From: a bacterium
Lineage (GTDB): Bacteria; Latescibacterota; UBA2968; UBA8231
NCBI GenBank assembly: GCA_027593305.1
Contig: JAQCJA010000022.1
Location: 1-20,411, forward strand
Length of the DNA: 20,411 bases
Direction of reading: 5' to 3'
Shown here piece by piece: positions 6,866 through 15,161 of this stretch. Both the position numbers and the translations under genes were made by a program. The notes under the pieces are model-generated. The model was given only the letters and a program-made list of their open reading frames with translations. It was not told where the DNA came from and did no database searches. The number at the start of each line of letters is the position of its first letter. Position 1 is the first letter of the stretch.

Positions 6866-6877
6866 GTAAACGTTTAC
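6866..6877. promoter_or_regulatory. perfect 12-bp palindrome, operator-like
   Basis: GTAAACGTTTAC is a perfect 12-base palindrome with a central CG. This is the shape of many LacI/GalR-family operators. It lies between the end of the 34-codon gene and the 3' end of the coiled-coil gene. No LacI-type regulator gene is in the window, and no promoter is obvious next to it. Confidence 0.45.
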
Positions 6878-6919
6878 TGTGGCGCTGCCGGGCCGGGCCG
6901 GATCGTCGGGCTGACGTTC

Positions 6920-7207
6920 TCAGCCAGCGGGCAATCGATACTGCATGAAGGCCGCCAGCAGGCCCAGCAAAATCGTCGTGTAGCCCATGGAGATCACCAT
7001 GGAGTGCCTGATCTCGCCGCGGAGATCTCGCACGTCCTGGCGGACGTCCTGGAGATCCACGCGCAGTTCTTGCCGGACCTCTTGCAGATCTATGCGTCGC
7101 AGATCCCGCAGATCCCGCTTGATCTCCTGCAGGTCTTCACGCAGGAAAGAAATCGCCGACAAGTCTTCGGGAGATGGGTGCTTGGATGGTGGGGTCGCGT
7201 CGGCCAT
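6920..7207 (-). CDS. small coiled-coil protein with C-terminal membrane anchor
   Basis: A 95-residue protein from the ATG at 7207; a TTG further upstream (7249) is possible but less likely. Residues 18-67 are highly charged and repetitive, with units of the form DLQEVRQ, DLQDVRQ and DLRDLR and hydrophobic residues at near-heptad spacing, predicting a long coiled coil. Residues 69-88 (SMVISMGYTTILLGLLAAFM) form one transmembrane segment followed by a short tail. The layout recalls small tail-anchored coiled-coil proteins such as the DUF1640 group, but I would not assign it to a family. The repeats are visible at DNA level, suggesting growth by internal duplication. It is 153 bp downstream of the oxidoreductase operon and may have its own weak promoter. 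Function unknown. Confidence 0.65.
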   Translation of the reverse strand: MADATPPSKHPSPEDLSAISFLREDLQEIKRDLRDLRRIDLQEVRQELRVDLQDVRQDVRDLRGEIRHSMVISMGYTTILLGLLAAFMQYRLPAG

Positions 7208-7360
7208 GATAGGTCTCGCAAGAATAGGATGGATGTAGCAGGAGACCAACCCGTAACAAGAAACATGCCGGCCCGTGATATGGGCAAAACTGGCTCGCGG
7301 AACATGCCTTCGTGTGTGCCTCAGACCACAGTCCTCTGTACCCCACCACTCATGTCGCCG

Positions 7361-8617
7361 CTAGACGATCCCCCAGTGCTCGTTAATCTGGCGCTGATAG
7401 CCCTCCACCCGGCACATTTCGACATCGGCAACCCGCACCGGCTTTCCCCCCATTGCGGATGACTCCAGGATCGCCAGGCACGGTGCCATGTCCTTGAGAC
7501 CTTGTTCGCCGCTGGTCTCCGGTTGACGATTCTCCTCGATGGCGTTGAGAAACTCGAGCAGCTCCAGCGCAAAGGCGTCGGTGATACCACGTGGGAAGAA
7601 ACCGTCCCGCTCCGCCGGATCCGCCTCCTCGCTGAAGGCTTTCGCCAGTTCTCGTTCGGGCTCGAGATCTACCAACAACCGATTGCCTTTGATCGCGCCG
7701 CGGCTGCCGTAGAGTGCGCCACCGCCATCAAAGGCCGTTGCCTCTCCATGGCCCGCCCAGGAGAACAACAGATTGCCCATGGCGCCGTTGGCGAAATTCA
7801 GCAGCGCGAAGAACGTGTCGTCTGTGTCACAGCCGGTCTGCTCGGTGACGCCTCCGGCTGCGTTCCGGGTATACCGTGTGGGCTCCACCGTGCGCGCCAG
7901 CGCCGTGATCTCGTCGATCTCCCCACAGACGTAGCGCAGACGAGCAAAAAGATGCGCACCGATGTCCATGGTGCCGCCGCCGCCGGCTTCCAGCTTGTCG
8001 TGACGCCACGCCGTCCGGGCGACGATCACATCCGGTGACCAGATGTTGCCCACACCACCGGACAGGACCATCTGCAGATCACCGATCAAGCCGCGGTGCA
8101 GGGCCCACGCCGCCGCCCGTGTGCCTTCCGCATAGCGCAGGTTCTCCGCCACGCCGAGTGCGACACCACACGCCTGCGCTTTTTCCACCATCCGTGTCGC
8201 CGCCCGGCAGGTCAGCGCGAAGGGTTTCTCCACCAGCACGTGCAGGCCGCGGTCCATGGCGGCCAGCGCCACACTGTGGTGCGCCGACACCGCCGACAGC
8301 AGCACGACGGCATCAACAACGTCGTCGGCCAGCATCTGCTCGTAGTCGGTATAGATCCTGGGCTCGTGCTCCTGCAGATCCCGCACGAAGACGTCGCGCA
8401 CTGACAGTGGGTCCGTCGGCGAGGGCGAGATCGGGGGCAGCGGTGCCGGTCCCTTGCCGCGTTCCACGTAGCGCTCGGCATTGTCGCGGTTGCGCGAGCA
8501 CAGGGCCCCCACCTCAAACTCCTCGAAGCCTGCCTGGCGCAGGATCTTCAGCCCGCGCAAATGGGCGCTGGTGATGCCGCCACAACCGATGAATCCCAGG
8601 CGAATGTGATGGGCCAC
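7361..8617 (-). CDS. Gfo/Idh/MocA family NAD(P)-dependent oxidoreductase
   Basis: A 418-residue sugar or cyclitol dehydrogenase-like protein. The start is the GTG at 8617, set by an AAGGAG 6 nt upstream and by the Rossmann strand beginning at once (HHIRLGFIGCGGITSAH). Other family marks are YTDYEQMLADDVVDAVVLLS, VLVEKPFALT (E130-K131-P132, the catalytic lysine motif) and GGGTMDIGAH with D218 and H222. The C-terminal beta-sheet domain is complete. An extra Pro-rich loop of about 30 residues sits after the second strand (residues 52-88). Members oxidise or reduce sugars, inositols and related compounds with NAD(P). The gene starts 22 bp after the MFS stop and is third in a dioxygenase-transporter-dehydrogenase operon, which suggests that it acts on the imported compound. 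Substrate unknown. Confidence 0.9.
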   Translation of the reverse strand: MAHHIRLGFIGCGGITSAHLRGLKILRQAGFEEFEVGALCSRNRDNAERYVERGKGPAPLPPISPSPTDPLSVRDVFVRDLQEHEPRIYTDYEQMLADDVVDAVVLLSAVSAHHSVALAAMDRGLHVLVEKPFALTCRAATRMVEKAQACGVALGVAENLRYAEGTRAAAWALHRGLIGDLQMVLSGGVGNIWSPDVIVARTAWRHDKLEAGGGGTMDIGAHLFARLRYVCGEIDEITALARTVEPTRYTRNAAGGVTEQTGCDTDDTFFALLNFANGAMGNLLFSWAGHGEATAFDGGGALYGSRGAIKGNRLLVDLEPERELAKAFSEEADPAERDGFFPRGITDAFALELLEFLNAIEENRQPETSGEQGLKDMAPCLAILESSAMGGKPVRVADVEMCRVEGYQRQINEHWGIV

Positions 8618-8623
8618 GTCTTT

Positions 8624-8629
8624 CTCCTT
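8624..8629 (-). promoter_or_regulatory. Shine-Dalgarno that fixes a GTG start
   Basis: AAGGAG on the minus strand, 6 nt before the GTG at 8617. It rules out the longer in-frame extension, which would run back into the transporter gene. Confidence 0.8.
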
Positions 8630-8639
8630 CTTGTGAGAA

Positions 8640-9983
8640 TCAGGGACTGGCAGCGGCAGAGCGCGCAAACAGGGAGAAAACCAATGCCCCTGCCAGAGTG
8701 GCCACTGCGGCGATACTGAACAGTGGTGCGTATCCCCAGGTGATGATGACATAGCCGCCGACCGAGTTTGTCAGGGCCCAGCCCAGAGCGCAGGACGTAA
8801 GGAAGGCGCCCGACATCAGCGGCCGCCAGTCGGGGTGCACGACCTCCTGGTGATACACGGTGATCGACGAGAAGAACACGCCGTTGAGTCCGCCCATGAG
8901 AATGAAACCGGCACCGGCGACCATCCAGTGTGTGGCGTTGCCCTGCAGCACCGCGCCCACAGCAACCAGCACGGCTGCCAGCGACACGATGGGCCCCGTA
9001 CCGAAGCGTCGCGCCTGCGCCGTCATCAGCAGGATCACCGGCACGCAGAGCAACTGGGTTGCCGCCATCAAGCCGCCGATCCGCGCCGTCGACAGGGAGA
9101 AGACGCGATCCATCAACACGTTGAAGAAGCCGATCGACGCGGCGACACTGGTGATGTAGAGCACCCCCACAACGGGCAGGATGATCAGCGGTGCCCAGGG
9201 CACGGCGCCGCCGGCCGGTCCCGTAGCCAGGGGCGGCGGCGTTTTCTGCGGGGCCGGTTTGCGGCGTTCCTGGTGCGCGGCGGCTGTGAGGATCCGATCG
9301 CGCAGAGGCTCGCTGAGCCGCGTCACGGCCGGCATCGATTCGTTGCTTTCCAACAGCGGGCCTGTTGCCAACAGGGCCAGAACGCCCGGAATCAGACCGA
9401 ATGCGGCCAGCAGCAGGGGCGCCATGTAGGCCCGCGGATCCGCCGCCGAGTGCCCCCCGGCCATGACCCAGACCATGGGCAGAAATCCGCCGATCGAACT
9501 GCCGGCGAAACCGGCCAGGTTGGCCAGGGCGTTGCGCAGTGCGAAGATGCTGCCCCGCTGCTCGACGGGGGTCGCCGTCATCAGATAGGGATTCGAATTG
9601 ACATTGTACAGCGAGTTGCCCAGTTCCCGTACGACACAACAGGACAACAGCCACACCGCCTGCCAGGATCTGGGCAACAGGGCGGCGACGGACAGCAGGC
9701 CGATGCCCAGCGCCAGCAGGGCGAACCCGAAGATCATGCTGCGGCGGGCGCCGAGACGCTGACCGACGATGCCCGCAGGCAGACCGAAGATGGCCGCCGA
9801 TAGAGCCCCGGTGGCGGCGAACATGCCGATGAAGGTTTCATCGAAGTCCAGGCGCAGCAGGTAGAGGTTGGCCAGCAGCAGAAACATGCCCATGTACGAA
9901 AAACCGGCGACACCGACGGCCACCAGGAACAGACGAACATCACGACTCGTGCTGCGCAGGGCATCGCGGTAGACGGCGATCAC
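8640..9983 (-). CDS. MFS transporter
   Basis: A 447-residue polytopic inner-membrane protein with about 12 hydrophobic helices in two bundles of six, separated by a charged cytoplasmic loop (about residues 211-255, basic and Pro-rich). GQRLGARRSMIFGFAL between helices 2 and 3 is the MFS loop motif, and NSLYNVNSNPYLM is an unusually Asn-rich stretch in the N-terminal bundle that could line the substrate path. MFS carriers move sugars, organic acids, peptides or drugs by proton coupling; the direction here is not evident. The start is the GTG at 9983 with GCAGG about 8 nt upstream. It sits 33 bp downstream of the second dioxygenase and 22 bp upstream of the oxidoreductase, so it is probably the importer or exporter for their shared compound. 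Confidence 0.87.
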   Translation of the reverse strand: MIAVYRDALRSTSRDVRLFLVAVGVAGFSYMGMFLLLANLYLLRLDFDETFIGMFAATGALSAAIFGLPAGIVGQRLGARRSMIFGFALLALGIGLLSVAALLPRSWQAVWLLSCCVVRELGNSLYNVNSNPYLMTATPVEQRGSIFALRNALANLAGFAGSSIGGFLPMVWVMAGGHSAADPRAYMAPLLLAAFGLIPGVLALLATGPLLESNESMPAVTRLSEPLRDRILTAAAHQERRKPAPQKTPPPLATGPAGGAVPWAPLIILPVVGVLYITSVAASIGFFNVLMDRVFSLSTARIGGLMAATQLLCVPVILLMTAQARRFGTGPIVSLAAVLVAVGAVLQGNATHWMVAGAGFILMGGLNGVFFSSITVYHQEVVHPDWRPLMSGAFLTSCALGWALTNSVGGYVIITWGYAPLFSIAAVATLAGALVFSLFARSAAASP

Positions 9984-10016
9984 GGGTTCAACCTGCGCCG
10001 CCGTCGCTGTGCCGCA

Positions 10017-10862
10017 TCAGCCGCGTGATGGCTCCGGCATCTCAGCCCGCGCCTTGGCAGACAGCGCCGCCAGGTGACCATCGTTGGCATGCCCCTGCTC
10101 CAGGTGCACCATGCGTCCGGCGCTGGCAGTAGCCACCATGGTCTCACCGTAGAGTCGGTCGATCCAGAATCTGGCGTGGGCCGAGATATAGTCACGGAAG
10201 CGTGGCAGTTCATCCTCGGCAAAACGTTGACAGCAGTTGATGGTGAACATGCGCCGGCGGCTGGAGCCACCAAAGGCAGCATGTTTCAGGTTGTGATTAA
10301 AAACGACGACGTCCCCCGGATGGTTCTCCAGGGCCAACGCCGGCAAACCGGCGCCATCACCACCCCAGGTTTCGGGGATCTCCCGGATATGCTCCTGCAC
10401 ACTGTCGGCGAAGGCATCACCGATCTGCTGGCTGCCCGGGATCACCCGCAGGCACCCCGAATCCCGCGTCAGATCATCGAGATACAACGCAACTTTGACG
10501 AAGCGCTGTACGCGCCCTTTACCCCAGCCGTCGGAATGCCATTGTGTGTCGCCGGCATAGTAGTTGCCATCGGAACCGATGTAGTTGAAGTCGTCCCCGA
10601 GCAGGCTGCACAACAGACCATGGATACGGCCGTCGTCCAGCAGGGCACACAGGCGCGGGTGCTGGTCGATGAAAGGCACGATGCAGGACCGTTGTTGACC
10701 GTTGTGCGTGGTGCCGTTGTGGCCCCCGCCATGGGTGGTCCAGACCTCTTCAAAGGCATCGATGATCTCATCCTTCACGTCCTGCAAGAGGCCGGGAAAG
10801 GCGAGAAAACCAAACGTATCAAAACGACGCAGTTGCTCGTTGGTGAGGGGTTGATCGGCCAT
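10017..10862 (-). CDS. phytanoyl-CoA dioxygenase family protein (PhyH), second copy
   Basis: A 281-residue Fe(II)/2-oxoglutarate oxygenase. LTNEQLRRFDTFGFLAFPGLL is the usual N-terminal signature. H109-x-D111 in TQWHSDGWG and a distal His in FNHNLKHAAFGGS (H190 or H194) give the iron triad. The arginine cluster 202-204 is suited to binding 2-oxoglutarate. DSGCLRVIPGSQ is the conserved strand-turn of the family. It is only distantly similar to the other PhyH protein in the window (different length and motif spacing), so the two are unlikely to be a recent duplication. The start is the ATG at 10862; an in-frame GTG four codons upstream is an alternative because the ribosome-binding site is weak. 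First gene of the operon with the MFS carrier and oxidoreductase. Substrate not determinable. Confidence 0.9.
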   Translation of the reverse strand: MADQPLTNEQLRRFDTFGFLAFPGLLQDVKDEIIDAFEEVWTTHGGGHNGTTHNGQQRSCIVPFIDQHPRLCALLDDGRIHGLLCSLLGDDFNYIGSDGNYYAGDTQWHSDGWGKGRVQRFVKVALYLDDLTRDSGCLRVIPGSQQIGDAFADSVQEHIREIPETWGGDGAGLPALALENHPGDVVVFNHNLKHAAFGGSSRRRMFTINCCQRFAEDELPRFRDYISAHARFWIDRLYGETMVATASAGRMVHLEQGHANDGHLAALSAKARAEMPEPSRG

Positions 10863-10943
10863 GGGAAGGCTCACGCTGGAGAGGGGCTTGAGGGACGGTG
10901 TCCTGCTATGGTACGACAACCGCATACATGGCGCCTGTGTCCC

Positions 10944-10972
10944 TTGCTCGATCGGCTGAGGTCGGCTACACT
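10944..10972 (+). promoter_or_regulatory. sigma70-type promoter for the serine hydrolase operon
   Basis: TTGCTC (10944-10949) and TACACT (10967-10972) are separated by exactly 17 bp and lie about 40 bp before the ATG at 11013. They sit in the 150-bp divergent gap shared with the second dioxygenase. This is the best promoter match in the window. Confidence 0.6.
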
Positions 10973-11012
10973 GGGAGCCGCTGCCGTCAACGCCTTGCAA
11001 GAGAGACGCACC

Positions 11013-12128
11013 ATGCCTGCCACCGCCGACAGTCTCACCCCTGGTGCACCTGCTGATGTCGGATTGTCGGCGACAGCACTGGCTCGGGCCGCTGACCTGC
11101 TCACCGCCGCCGTCGATGCCAACCGCATCAGCGCCGCCTCGCTGACGGTCGCCCGCCACGGCCGCCTGGTGCACCGGCAGGCTTTCGGCCGGCAGCGACC
11201 GGAAGCAGGTGCCCGCGCCGTGGAAGCGGATTCCATCTTTCTGCTGGCGTCGATCACCAAGCCGGTCACAGCCTGTGCCATGATGCTGCTGGTGGATCGT
11301 GGCCTGGTGTCGCTGGATGATCCGGTGCAGTTGCACATCCCTGAATTCGTCGGCTGGGACAAGGCGAAGATCCGCGTCCGTGACATTCTCTCCCACATCT
11401 CCGGCATGCCCGACATGTTGCCGCAGAACACCTGCCTGCGCCAGGCACACGCGCCGATCGGGCGCTTCGTCGATGGCGCCATCCACACGCGGCTGTTGTT
11501 CCGCCCGCACAGCGCCTTTCGTTATCAGAGCAAAGGCATACTGCTTGCCGCCGAGATCGTGGAACGCACCACCGGCATGCGTCTGCGCGACTTTGAGCAG
11601 CAGGAGATCTTCGGCCCGCTGGGGATGGGCAACAGCTTCCTCGGTCTGCAGGGCCATGCCATCGAGGATCTCGTCTGGTGCACCCCGTCGATGCAGCAAT
11701 CCGCCGATGCGGCACGATGGGGCGGGAACTCGCCCTACTGGCGTGACTTCGGTTGCCCCTGGGGTGGCATGCACTCCACCGGCCCTGATCTGGCCATTCT
11801 GCTGCAGTGTCTGCTCAATGGCGGCACCTATGGCAACACACCTGTGTTCAGTCGCGCCGCCGCCACGGCGATGGTCAGCAATCAGAACCCGGCGCAGCTG
11901 GAATCTCCCTGGGGGATCGGCTGGGCCCTGCGCGACTCCCGTGTGTGGTCCTTCTTCGGCGAGCAGGTGTCGGCGCCGACCTTCGGCCACGTGGGTGCCA
12001 CGGGAACAGTCGCCTGGGCCGATCCCGTCTCCGGTGTCAGCTGCGTCTGCCTGACCAACCAGATGGACGAAGGGGGCGCCCTGTTGCGGCGCGTCTCCAA
12101 TGCCGTGGCAGCGGCGGTGGTGGATTGA
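11013..12128 (+). CDS. serine hydrolase of the beta-lactamase/DD-peptidase (class C) fold
   Basis: A 371-residue penicillin-binding-protein-like esterase or peptidase. The nucleophile motif S80-I-T-K83 (LLASITKPVTACAMMLLVDRG) and LSHISGMPD are typical. The usual Y-x-N motif appears as Y171-Q-S173 (FRYQSKGILLAAEIVE), with Ser in place of Asn. The third motif is H326-V-G328 (TFGHVGATG), as in family VIII esterases. No signal peptide is seen, so it is probably cytoplasmic and more likely an esterase, amidase or lactonase than a cell-wall enzyme or antibiotic resistance factor. The start is the ATG at 11013 with GAGAG upstream. Its TGA overlaps the ATG of the aldo/keto reductase by one base, so the two are co-translated, pointing to a shared catabolic step. 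Confidence 0.88.
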   Translation: MPATADSLTPGAPADVGLSATALARAADLLTAAVDANRISAASLTVARHGRLVHRQAFGRQRPEAGARAVEADSIFLLASITKPVTACAMMLLVDRGLVSLDDPVQLHIPEFVGWDKAKIRVRDILSHISGMPDMLPQNTCLRQAHAPIGRFVDGAIHTRLLFRPHSAFRYQSKGILLAAEIVERTTGMRLRDFEQQEIFGPLGMGNSFLGLQGHAIEDLVWCTPSMQQSADAARWGGNSPYWRDFGCPWGGMHSTGPDLAILLQCLLNGGTYGNTPVFSRAAATAMVSNQNPAQLESPWGIGWALRDSRVWSFFGEQVSAPTFGHVGATGTVAWADPVSGVSCVCLTNQMDEGGALLRRVSNAVAAAVVD

Positions 12129-13093
12129 TGGCGGCGCAGTTGCGGCAGAAGGCCCTCGGTGGGACCGGCGTAACCGTCACCGAGCTGGGTGTGGGTGGTT
12201 ACATCGGCGCCCTCACGGATGCATCCGCCACAGACACGGCCCGACAGGACGCCGCCATTGTCGCTGTGCAGCGTGCCATCCACCTTGGCGTCCGCTACTT
12301 CGACACGTCACCTGCGTACGGCACGGCGGAACGCTACCTCGGTGCCGCCCTGGCGACCCTGCCAGCCGATGTTCGCGCCCGACTCACGGTGTCGACCAAG
12401 GTGGGGACCCACCCCGAACGGCCAAATGCCTACGGCGCCGCGGATGTGCGCTGGTGCTTGGCGCAGTCGGCCCACATGCTGGGCCGCATCGACATGGTGT
12501 ACGTGCATGACCCGGTGACCGACGCACACATGGATGCGATCCTGGCGCCCGGTGGCGCGTTTGAGGCGCTGGAGCAACTCAAAGCGGCCGGCGAAATCCG
12601 CGGTTTCGGCCTCGGCGTACGGCGGCATCACTTCCTGCTGCGGGCCATCGACTCCGGGCGCGTGGACGTCATCCTGCCATCCTACGACTACCACCCCATC
12701 CGCCAGTCCCTGGGACCGGTGCTGGATGCGGCCATTGCCGCCGGTGTCGCCGTCGTCAACGGCTCGCCCTATCAGGCGGGACTGCTGGCCGGGGCCGATC
12801 TGCACGAAGCGGCGAAACGACGGCCGCCGGACGACGCCGACCTGGCTCGGGCCCAGGCCATCGTTGCCTGGTGTGCACAGCGACATATCGACGTGGGTGC
12901 GCTGGCGGTACAGTTCAGTCTGCGCGACAGGCGTATCGGCGCAACTCTGGTCGGGCCGCGCACGGTGGACGAGGTCGAGTCCGGCGTGCGCCACGCCACC
13001 GAGCCGATCCCGGCTTCTGTCTGGGACGAACTGGGTAACTTCCTGGCGCACCTGCAGCCGGCTGCTGCGCCGGGTGGCGAGGCGTCGCAGTAG
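12128..13093 (+). CDS. aldo/keto reductase
   Basis: A 321-residue (alpha/beta)8-barrel NAD(P)H-dependent reductase or dehydrogenase. The catalytic tetrad is visible: D59 and Y64 (FDTSPAYGTAERYLG), K91 (VSTKVG) and H127 (YVHDPV). The N-terminal GTGVTVTELGVGG and the C-terminal GATLVGPRTVDEVESGV are family-typical, and the latter helps to bind the cofactor. The overall pattern is closest to the D-threo-aldose/L-fucose dehydrogenase branch, which oxidises sugars to lactones. A lactone product would fit with the hydrolase encoded directly upstream, but that link is inference. The ATG overlaps the upstream stop (TGATG). It converges on the antiporter gene, leaving 55 bp between the stops. Confidence 0.9.
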   Translation: MAAQLRQKALGGTGVTVTELGVGGYIGALTDASATDTARQDAAIVAVQRAIHLGVRYFDTSPAYGTAERYLGAALATLPADVRARLTVSTKVGTHPERPNAYGAADVRWCLAQSAHMLGRIDMVYVHDPVTDAHMDAILAPGGAFEALEQLKAAGEIRGFGLGVRRHHFLLRAIDSGRVDVILPSYDYHPIRQSLGPVLDAAIAAGVAVVNGSPYQAGLLAGADLHEAAKRRPPDDADLARAQAIVAWCAQRHIDVGALAVQFSLRDRRIGATLVGPRTVDEVESGVRHATEPIPASVWDELGNFLAHLQPAAAPGGEASQ

Positions 13094-13100
13094 ACAGGTG

Positions 13101-13119
13101 CGGCTCAGTCACAGAGCCG
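13101..13119. terminator. possible hairpin between convergent genes
   Basis: CGGCTC and GAGCCG form a 6-bp GC-rich stem around a 7-nt loop, in the gap between the convergent aldo/keto reductase and antiporter stops. No T-run follows on either side, so it is at best a weak bidirectional terminator. Confidence 0.35.
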
Positions 13120-13148
13120 TGGCGATGGCCGACCTGGGAGATAGCGCG

Positions 13149-15161
13149 TCAGACGGATCCCCGCCGGGTTGCACCGACACTTGCCAGATGACTGAAGGCC
13201 CGGGCCTGCTCCAGATCACCGACCAGAGCGACGTGGTCGGCAGCGGCGAAACGGAACTCCGGATCCGGATTGGCCAGGGTCACCCCGTCGCGGATCACGG
13301 CCACGACCGAGGCTCCCGTGCGCGTGCGGATCTGCAGTTCGCTGATCATGCGACCCACGATCGGACTGTCCTGTGGCAGCTCGATCCAGGACAGGTCGAG
13401 AGAGCTGGCCAGCAATTCCTCCACCCCTTGTTGACCCGCCCCGCCGTAGAGGGGTGAGTACAGTTCATGGCGCACGCCGTCGGTGAAACGCTCGATCTGT
13501 GCCGGCATGAAGTCCAGGTGAATGAGCGCCTGGCGCAGAAACTCGAGACTCGCCTCGAACTCGGGCTGCACCGCTTCGAAGACGCCCGCGTCGTGCAGGG
13601 CGCGCACCTGCTCCACGTCGGTCGCCCGGGCGATGACGTGCAGGTCGGAGTTCACGTGGCGCGCCGAACGCGTGATCTGCAGGGCCAGGGGCACGTTCGG
13701 TACCGTGATCAACAGCAGCTTGGCCTCAACGACACCGGCCGCCTCGAGCACGACCTCGTCGCTGACGTCCCCATACAACGCCGGCAGCCCGGCACGCTGG
13801 CACTGCTCCAGGCGCACGTGGTTCAGTTCTACCAGGACGAAGGGGATCGCCAGGCGCTGCAGGATGGCGGCGATATTCTGTCCGACGCGGCCCCCACCGG
13901 CAATCACCACATGGTCGGCCAGCCCGTCCTCGGGAAGATTCACCGTCTGCAACGGATCGTGGCGCGCCTTGCGGCGCAGCAGACTGTAGAGGGGTGTCGT
14001 GAGTCGTGTGGCGAAAGGCGTCAGAAACATCGTCGCAATGGCCACGGTCAACACCAGGCTGTAGAGATCCGCATCGACAGCGCCGGCTTCCCTGCCCGCA
14101 CGGGCCAGGACGAAGGAAAACTCACCCACCTGAAACAGGCCCAGTCCGGCCGCCACGGGAACAACGTTGCCGTAGCCGAAAATGCGGGTGATGCCGGCGA
14201 AGATCAGGCCCTTGCCGAGGGCGATGAGCAACACCACCGCCGCCACTTTGCCGAGGTGGGCCAGCAGGTATCCCGGATCCAGCAGCATGCCGACGGAGGC
14301 GAAGAACAACAGGCCAAAGAGGTCGCGTAGCGGAATGATGTCACTCAGTGCCTGGTGACCGTAGTCGGATTCCGACAGCACCATGCCGGCAACAAAAGCG
14401 CCAAAGGCGAAAGACAGGCCAAACAGATACGTAGCGTAGCCGATCCCCAGGCCCAGGGCGGTCACGGTCAGCAGGAACAGCTCCCGTGAGTTCCACCCGG
14501 CGATGTGGCGCAATACATACGGAATGAGGCGCACACCGACGACGATCATGAGCACCAGGAAGGCGACGGCTTTGGCTGTCGCCAGGCCCAGAGCCGGCAG
14601 GCCAGCGCCGGGTTCACCCAGTCGCGGCAGAATGATCAGCAGCGGCACGACGGCCAGGTCCTGCACGATCAACATGCCGATCATAACCCGGCTCGACAGC
14701 GTGCCCATCCAGCCCTGGCTCATCAGTGTGCGCAGCAGCACCATGGTGCTGGAGATCGACACCATGCCGCCGAACCAGATCGCCTGCAGGGGATCGAGAC
14801 CGAACCACGATCCCACGCCATACCCCCAGGCCATGCTCAGCAGCAGCTGTATCGGTGTCCCCAGCAGGGCGATGCGGCGCACAGGCTTCAGCTCGCCCAG
14901 AGAAAACTCCAGACCGATGGCGAACAGCAGCAGGGCGACGCCGATTTCGGCCAGCAGCTCAAGCTCACGCACACCGGTGATGGTCACGCCTCCGGTGTAC
15001 GGTCCCAGGGCGACACCGGCGACGATGTAGCCGAGGATCACAGGCTGACGCAGCTTGTGAGCGACTGCACCAAAGACCAGGGCGGCAACCACGATCAGGA
15101 CGATGTCGGCGGCGATGCCCATGGCTTCAGCGCTTCCGTCCAGGATCGACACCAGCCGCAT
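13149..15161 (-). CDS. Kef-type monovalent cation/proton antiporter (CPA2) with RCK domain
   Basis: A 670-residue inner-membrane protein. Residues about 14-395 form the Na+/H+ exchanger domain with 12-13 hydrophobic helices, including LRQPVILGYIVAGVALGP and the helix with VQDLAVVP, whose Asp168 is the usual ion-site residue. Residues about 416-540 form a TrkA_N/RCK Rossmann domain with the nucleotide motif GGGRVGQN (422-429). Residues about 590-660 look like a TrkA_C ligand-binding domain. Such proteins exchange K+ or Na+ for H+ under nucleotide or ligand control. The start is uncertain. The ATG at 15161 has GGGGAG just upstream. An internal ATG at 15122 (MGIAADIVLIVVAA) matches typical family N-termini better and lies just after the stop of a 51-codon frame. 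The neighbours give no functional link. Confidence 0.92.
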   Translation of the reverse strand: MRLVSILDGSAEAMGIAADIVLIVVAALVFGAVAHKLRQPVILGYIVAGVALGPYTGGVTITGVRELELLAEIGVALLLFAIGLEFSLGELKPVRRIALLGTPIQLLLSMAWGYGVGSWFGLDPLQAIWFGGMVSISSTMVLLRTLMSQGWMGTLSSRVMIGMLIVQDLAVVPLLIILPRLGEPGAGLPALGLATAKAVAFLVLMIVVGVRLIPYVLRHIAGWNSRELFLLTVTALGLGIGYATYLFGLSFAFGAFVAGMVLSESDYGHQALSDIIPLRDLFGLLFFASVGMLLDPGYLLAHLGKVAAVVLLIALGKGLIFAGITRIFGYGNVVPVAAGLGLFQVGEFSFVLARAGREAGAVDADLYSLVLTVAIATMFLTPFATRLTTPLYSLLRRKARHDPLQTVNLPEDGLADHVVIAGGGRVGQNIAAILQRLAIPFVLVELNHVRLEQCQRAGLPALYGDVSDEVVLEAAGVVEAKLLLITVPNVPLALQITRSARHVNSDLHVIARATDVEQVRALHDAGVFEAVQPEFEASLEFLRQALIHLDFMPAQIERFTDGVRHELYSPLYGGAGQQGVEELLASSLDLSWIELPQDSPIVGRMISELQIRTRTGASVVAVIRDGVTLANPDPEFRFAAADHVALVGDLEQARAFSHLASVGATRRGSV

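Noticed and set aside
8835..9803. 322-codon plus-strand frame opposite the MFS gene
   Set aside because: Composition is rich in His, Gln, Arg and Gly with no family motifs, and the opposite strand encodes a clear 12-helix transporter.
10074..11012. Long plus-strand extension upstream of the serine hydrolase
   Set aside because: It is the antisense of the second dioxygenase gene. The real start is the ATG at 11013 with its own ribosome-binding site and promoter.
11013..12128. Antibiotic-resistance beta-lactamase
   Set aside because: There is no signal peptide, the second motif is altered, and the gene is fused in operon with an aldo/keto reductase; an esterase or lactonase role is more likely.
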